This document shows, piece after piece, positions 40,223 through 40,437 of a DNA stretch of 40,437 bases. A program made the position numbers and the translations under genes. Each line of letters begins with the position of its first letter. Within the stretch, counting starts at the first letter, position 1. Source of the stretch: an uncultured Muribaculaceae bacterium. Lineage in GTDB: Bacteria; Bacteroidota; Bacteroidia; Bacteroidales; Muribaculaceae. The notes under the pieces were generated by a model. The model was not told the origin of the DNA, ran no database searches, and saw nothing but the letters and a program-made list of their open reading frames with translations. Where the stretch lies: assembly GCA_910583675.1 (NCBI GenBank), contig CAJTYH010000027.1:1-40437 (forward strand), given 5' to 3'.

Positions 40223-40278
40223 TTTTGTCTTATCAACAAGACAAAATCAGGTGTTTTTTGTCTTGTTCGCAAGACAAA
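40223..40278. repeat. Tandem TTTGTCTT/AAGACAAA hairpins
   Basis: Two hairpins with the same stem lie side by side: TTTTGTCTT (40223-40231) with AAGACAAAA (40238-40246), loop ATCAAC; and TTTGTCTT (40257-40264) with AAGACAAA (40271-40278), loop GTTCGC. The first is followed by GTGTTTTTTG, which also gives it a terminator look. No gene is seen in 39878-40387 apart from these repeats. Confidence 0.7.
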
Positions 40279-40354
40279 GTTGCATTTACCTATGCGATTT
40301 TAACATATGCACCGGAATTTCGGCTTGTGCAGATTGTGCCGATTGTTGTATAAC

Positions 40355-40386
40355 AAAAAAGGATGCTTATGGAAGCATCCTTTTTT
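40355..40386. terminator. Terminator downstream of the tRNA gene
   Basis: AAAAAAGGATGCTT (40355-40368) pairs perfectly with AAGCATCCTTTTTT (40373-40386) around an ATGG loop. On the minus strand it lies 1 nt past the tRNA 3' end and carries a T run. Confidence 0.88.
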
Positions 40387-40387
40387 G

Positions 40388-40437
40388 TAGCGGGATCGAG
40401 AATTGAACTCGAGACCTCCGGGTTATGAATCCGACGC
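40388..40437 (-). tRNA. tRNA with CAU anticodon (Met, or Ile2), partial, cut by window end
   Basis: Reading the minus strand from the edge: the end of the D-arm, then an anticodon loop TTCATAA with anticodon CAT. Next come a short variable loop AGGTC, a T-arm TCGAG-TTCAATT-CTCGA, the acceptor strand TCCCGCT and discriminator A. CCA is not encoded (the next bases are CAA). The 5' half lies outside the window, so elongator Met, initiator Met and lysidine-type Ile2 cannot be separated. The anticodon stem as read has a T-G pair at its base and an A-C mismatch next to the loop. Confidence 0.85.

Overview
The window looks like chromosome of a gut-type Bacteroidota, most likely order Bacteroidales and plausibly near Muribaculaceae (an inference from gene content; no marker phylogeny was run). 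The supporting signs are a SusC/SusD glycan-uptake locus, a type IX secretion (T9SS/Por) operon, weak or absent Shine-Dalgarno sequences, and at least seven copies of the Bacteroidota -7 promoter element TAnnTTTG, several with a TTG 18-20 nt upstream.

Layout. 1-3.8 kb: a PfkB sugar kinase (minus) divergent from pyrD, then an ECF sigma factor (minus) and a small conserved-looking ORF with its own terminator. 3.8-10.9 kb: a complete minus-strand T9SS core operon in transcription order porT-porP-gldK-gldL-gldM-gldN. 11.1-15.1 kb: a small lipoprotein, a queuosine-precursor transporter preceded by what reads as a preQ1-I riboswitch, an HU-type protein, a 29-residue COX24/AURKAIP1-like basic protein, and RNase E/G. 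15.5-25.8 kb: a polysaccharide utilization locus (FecR anti-sigma, SusC with STN domain, SusD, a degenerate GH18-like lipoprotein, a DUF1735+LamG lipoprotein, a GH18 endo-beta-N-acetylglucosaminidase), in the order of known high-mannose N-glycan loci of Bacteroides. 25.9-29.8 kb: a separately promoted GH115 enzyme with duplicated C-terminal domains and a short T9SS-like tail. 30-36.7 kb: manA, ROK kinase, tsaD, cinA, an OmpA-family lipoprotein (minus) and an EamA transporter. 36.8-40.2 kb: an accessory cassette (83-aa ORF, BspA-like leucine-rich-repeat surface protein with a T9SS C-terminal domain, 93-aa ORF) bracketed by three copies of a ~100-140 bp repeat. The window ends inside a minus-strand tRNA with CAU anticodon.

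How the parts fit: the T9SS operon supplies the export route for which the LRR protein, and possibly the GH115 protein, carry sorting tails. The ECF sigma gene lies just downstream of the T9SS operon and is a candidate regulator of it. The SusCD/GH18 locus would release and import N-glycans; mannose-6-phosphate isomerase and a ROK hexokinase nearby could process the sugars, although no alpha-mannosidase is present here. The strongest leads for new biology are the repeat-bracketed LRR cassette, the preQ1 riboswitch in this phylum, and the small ORF at 3450-3626.
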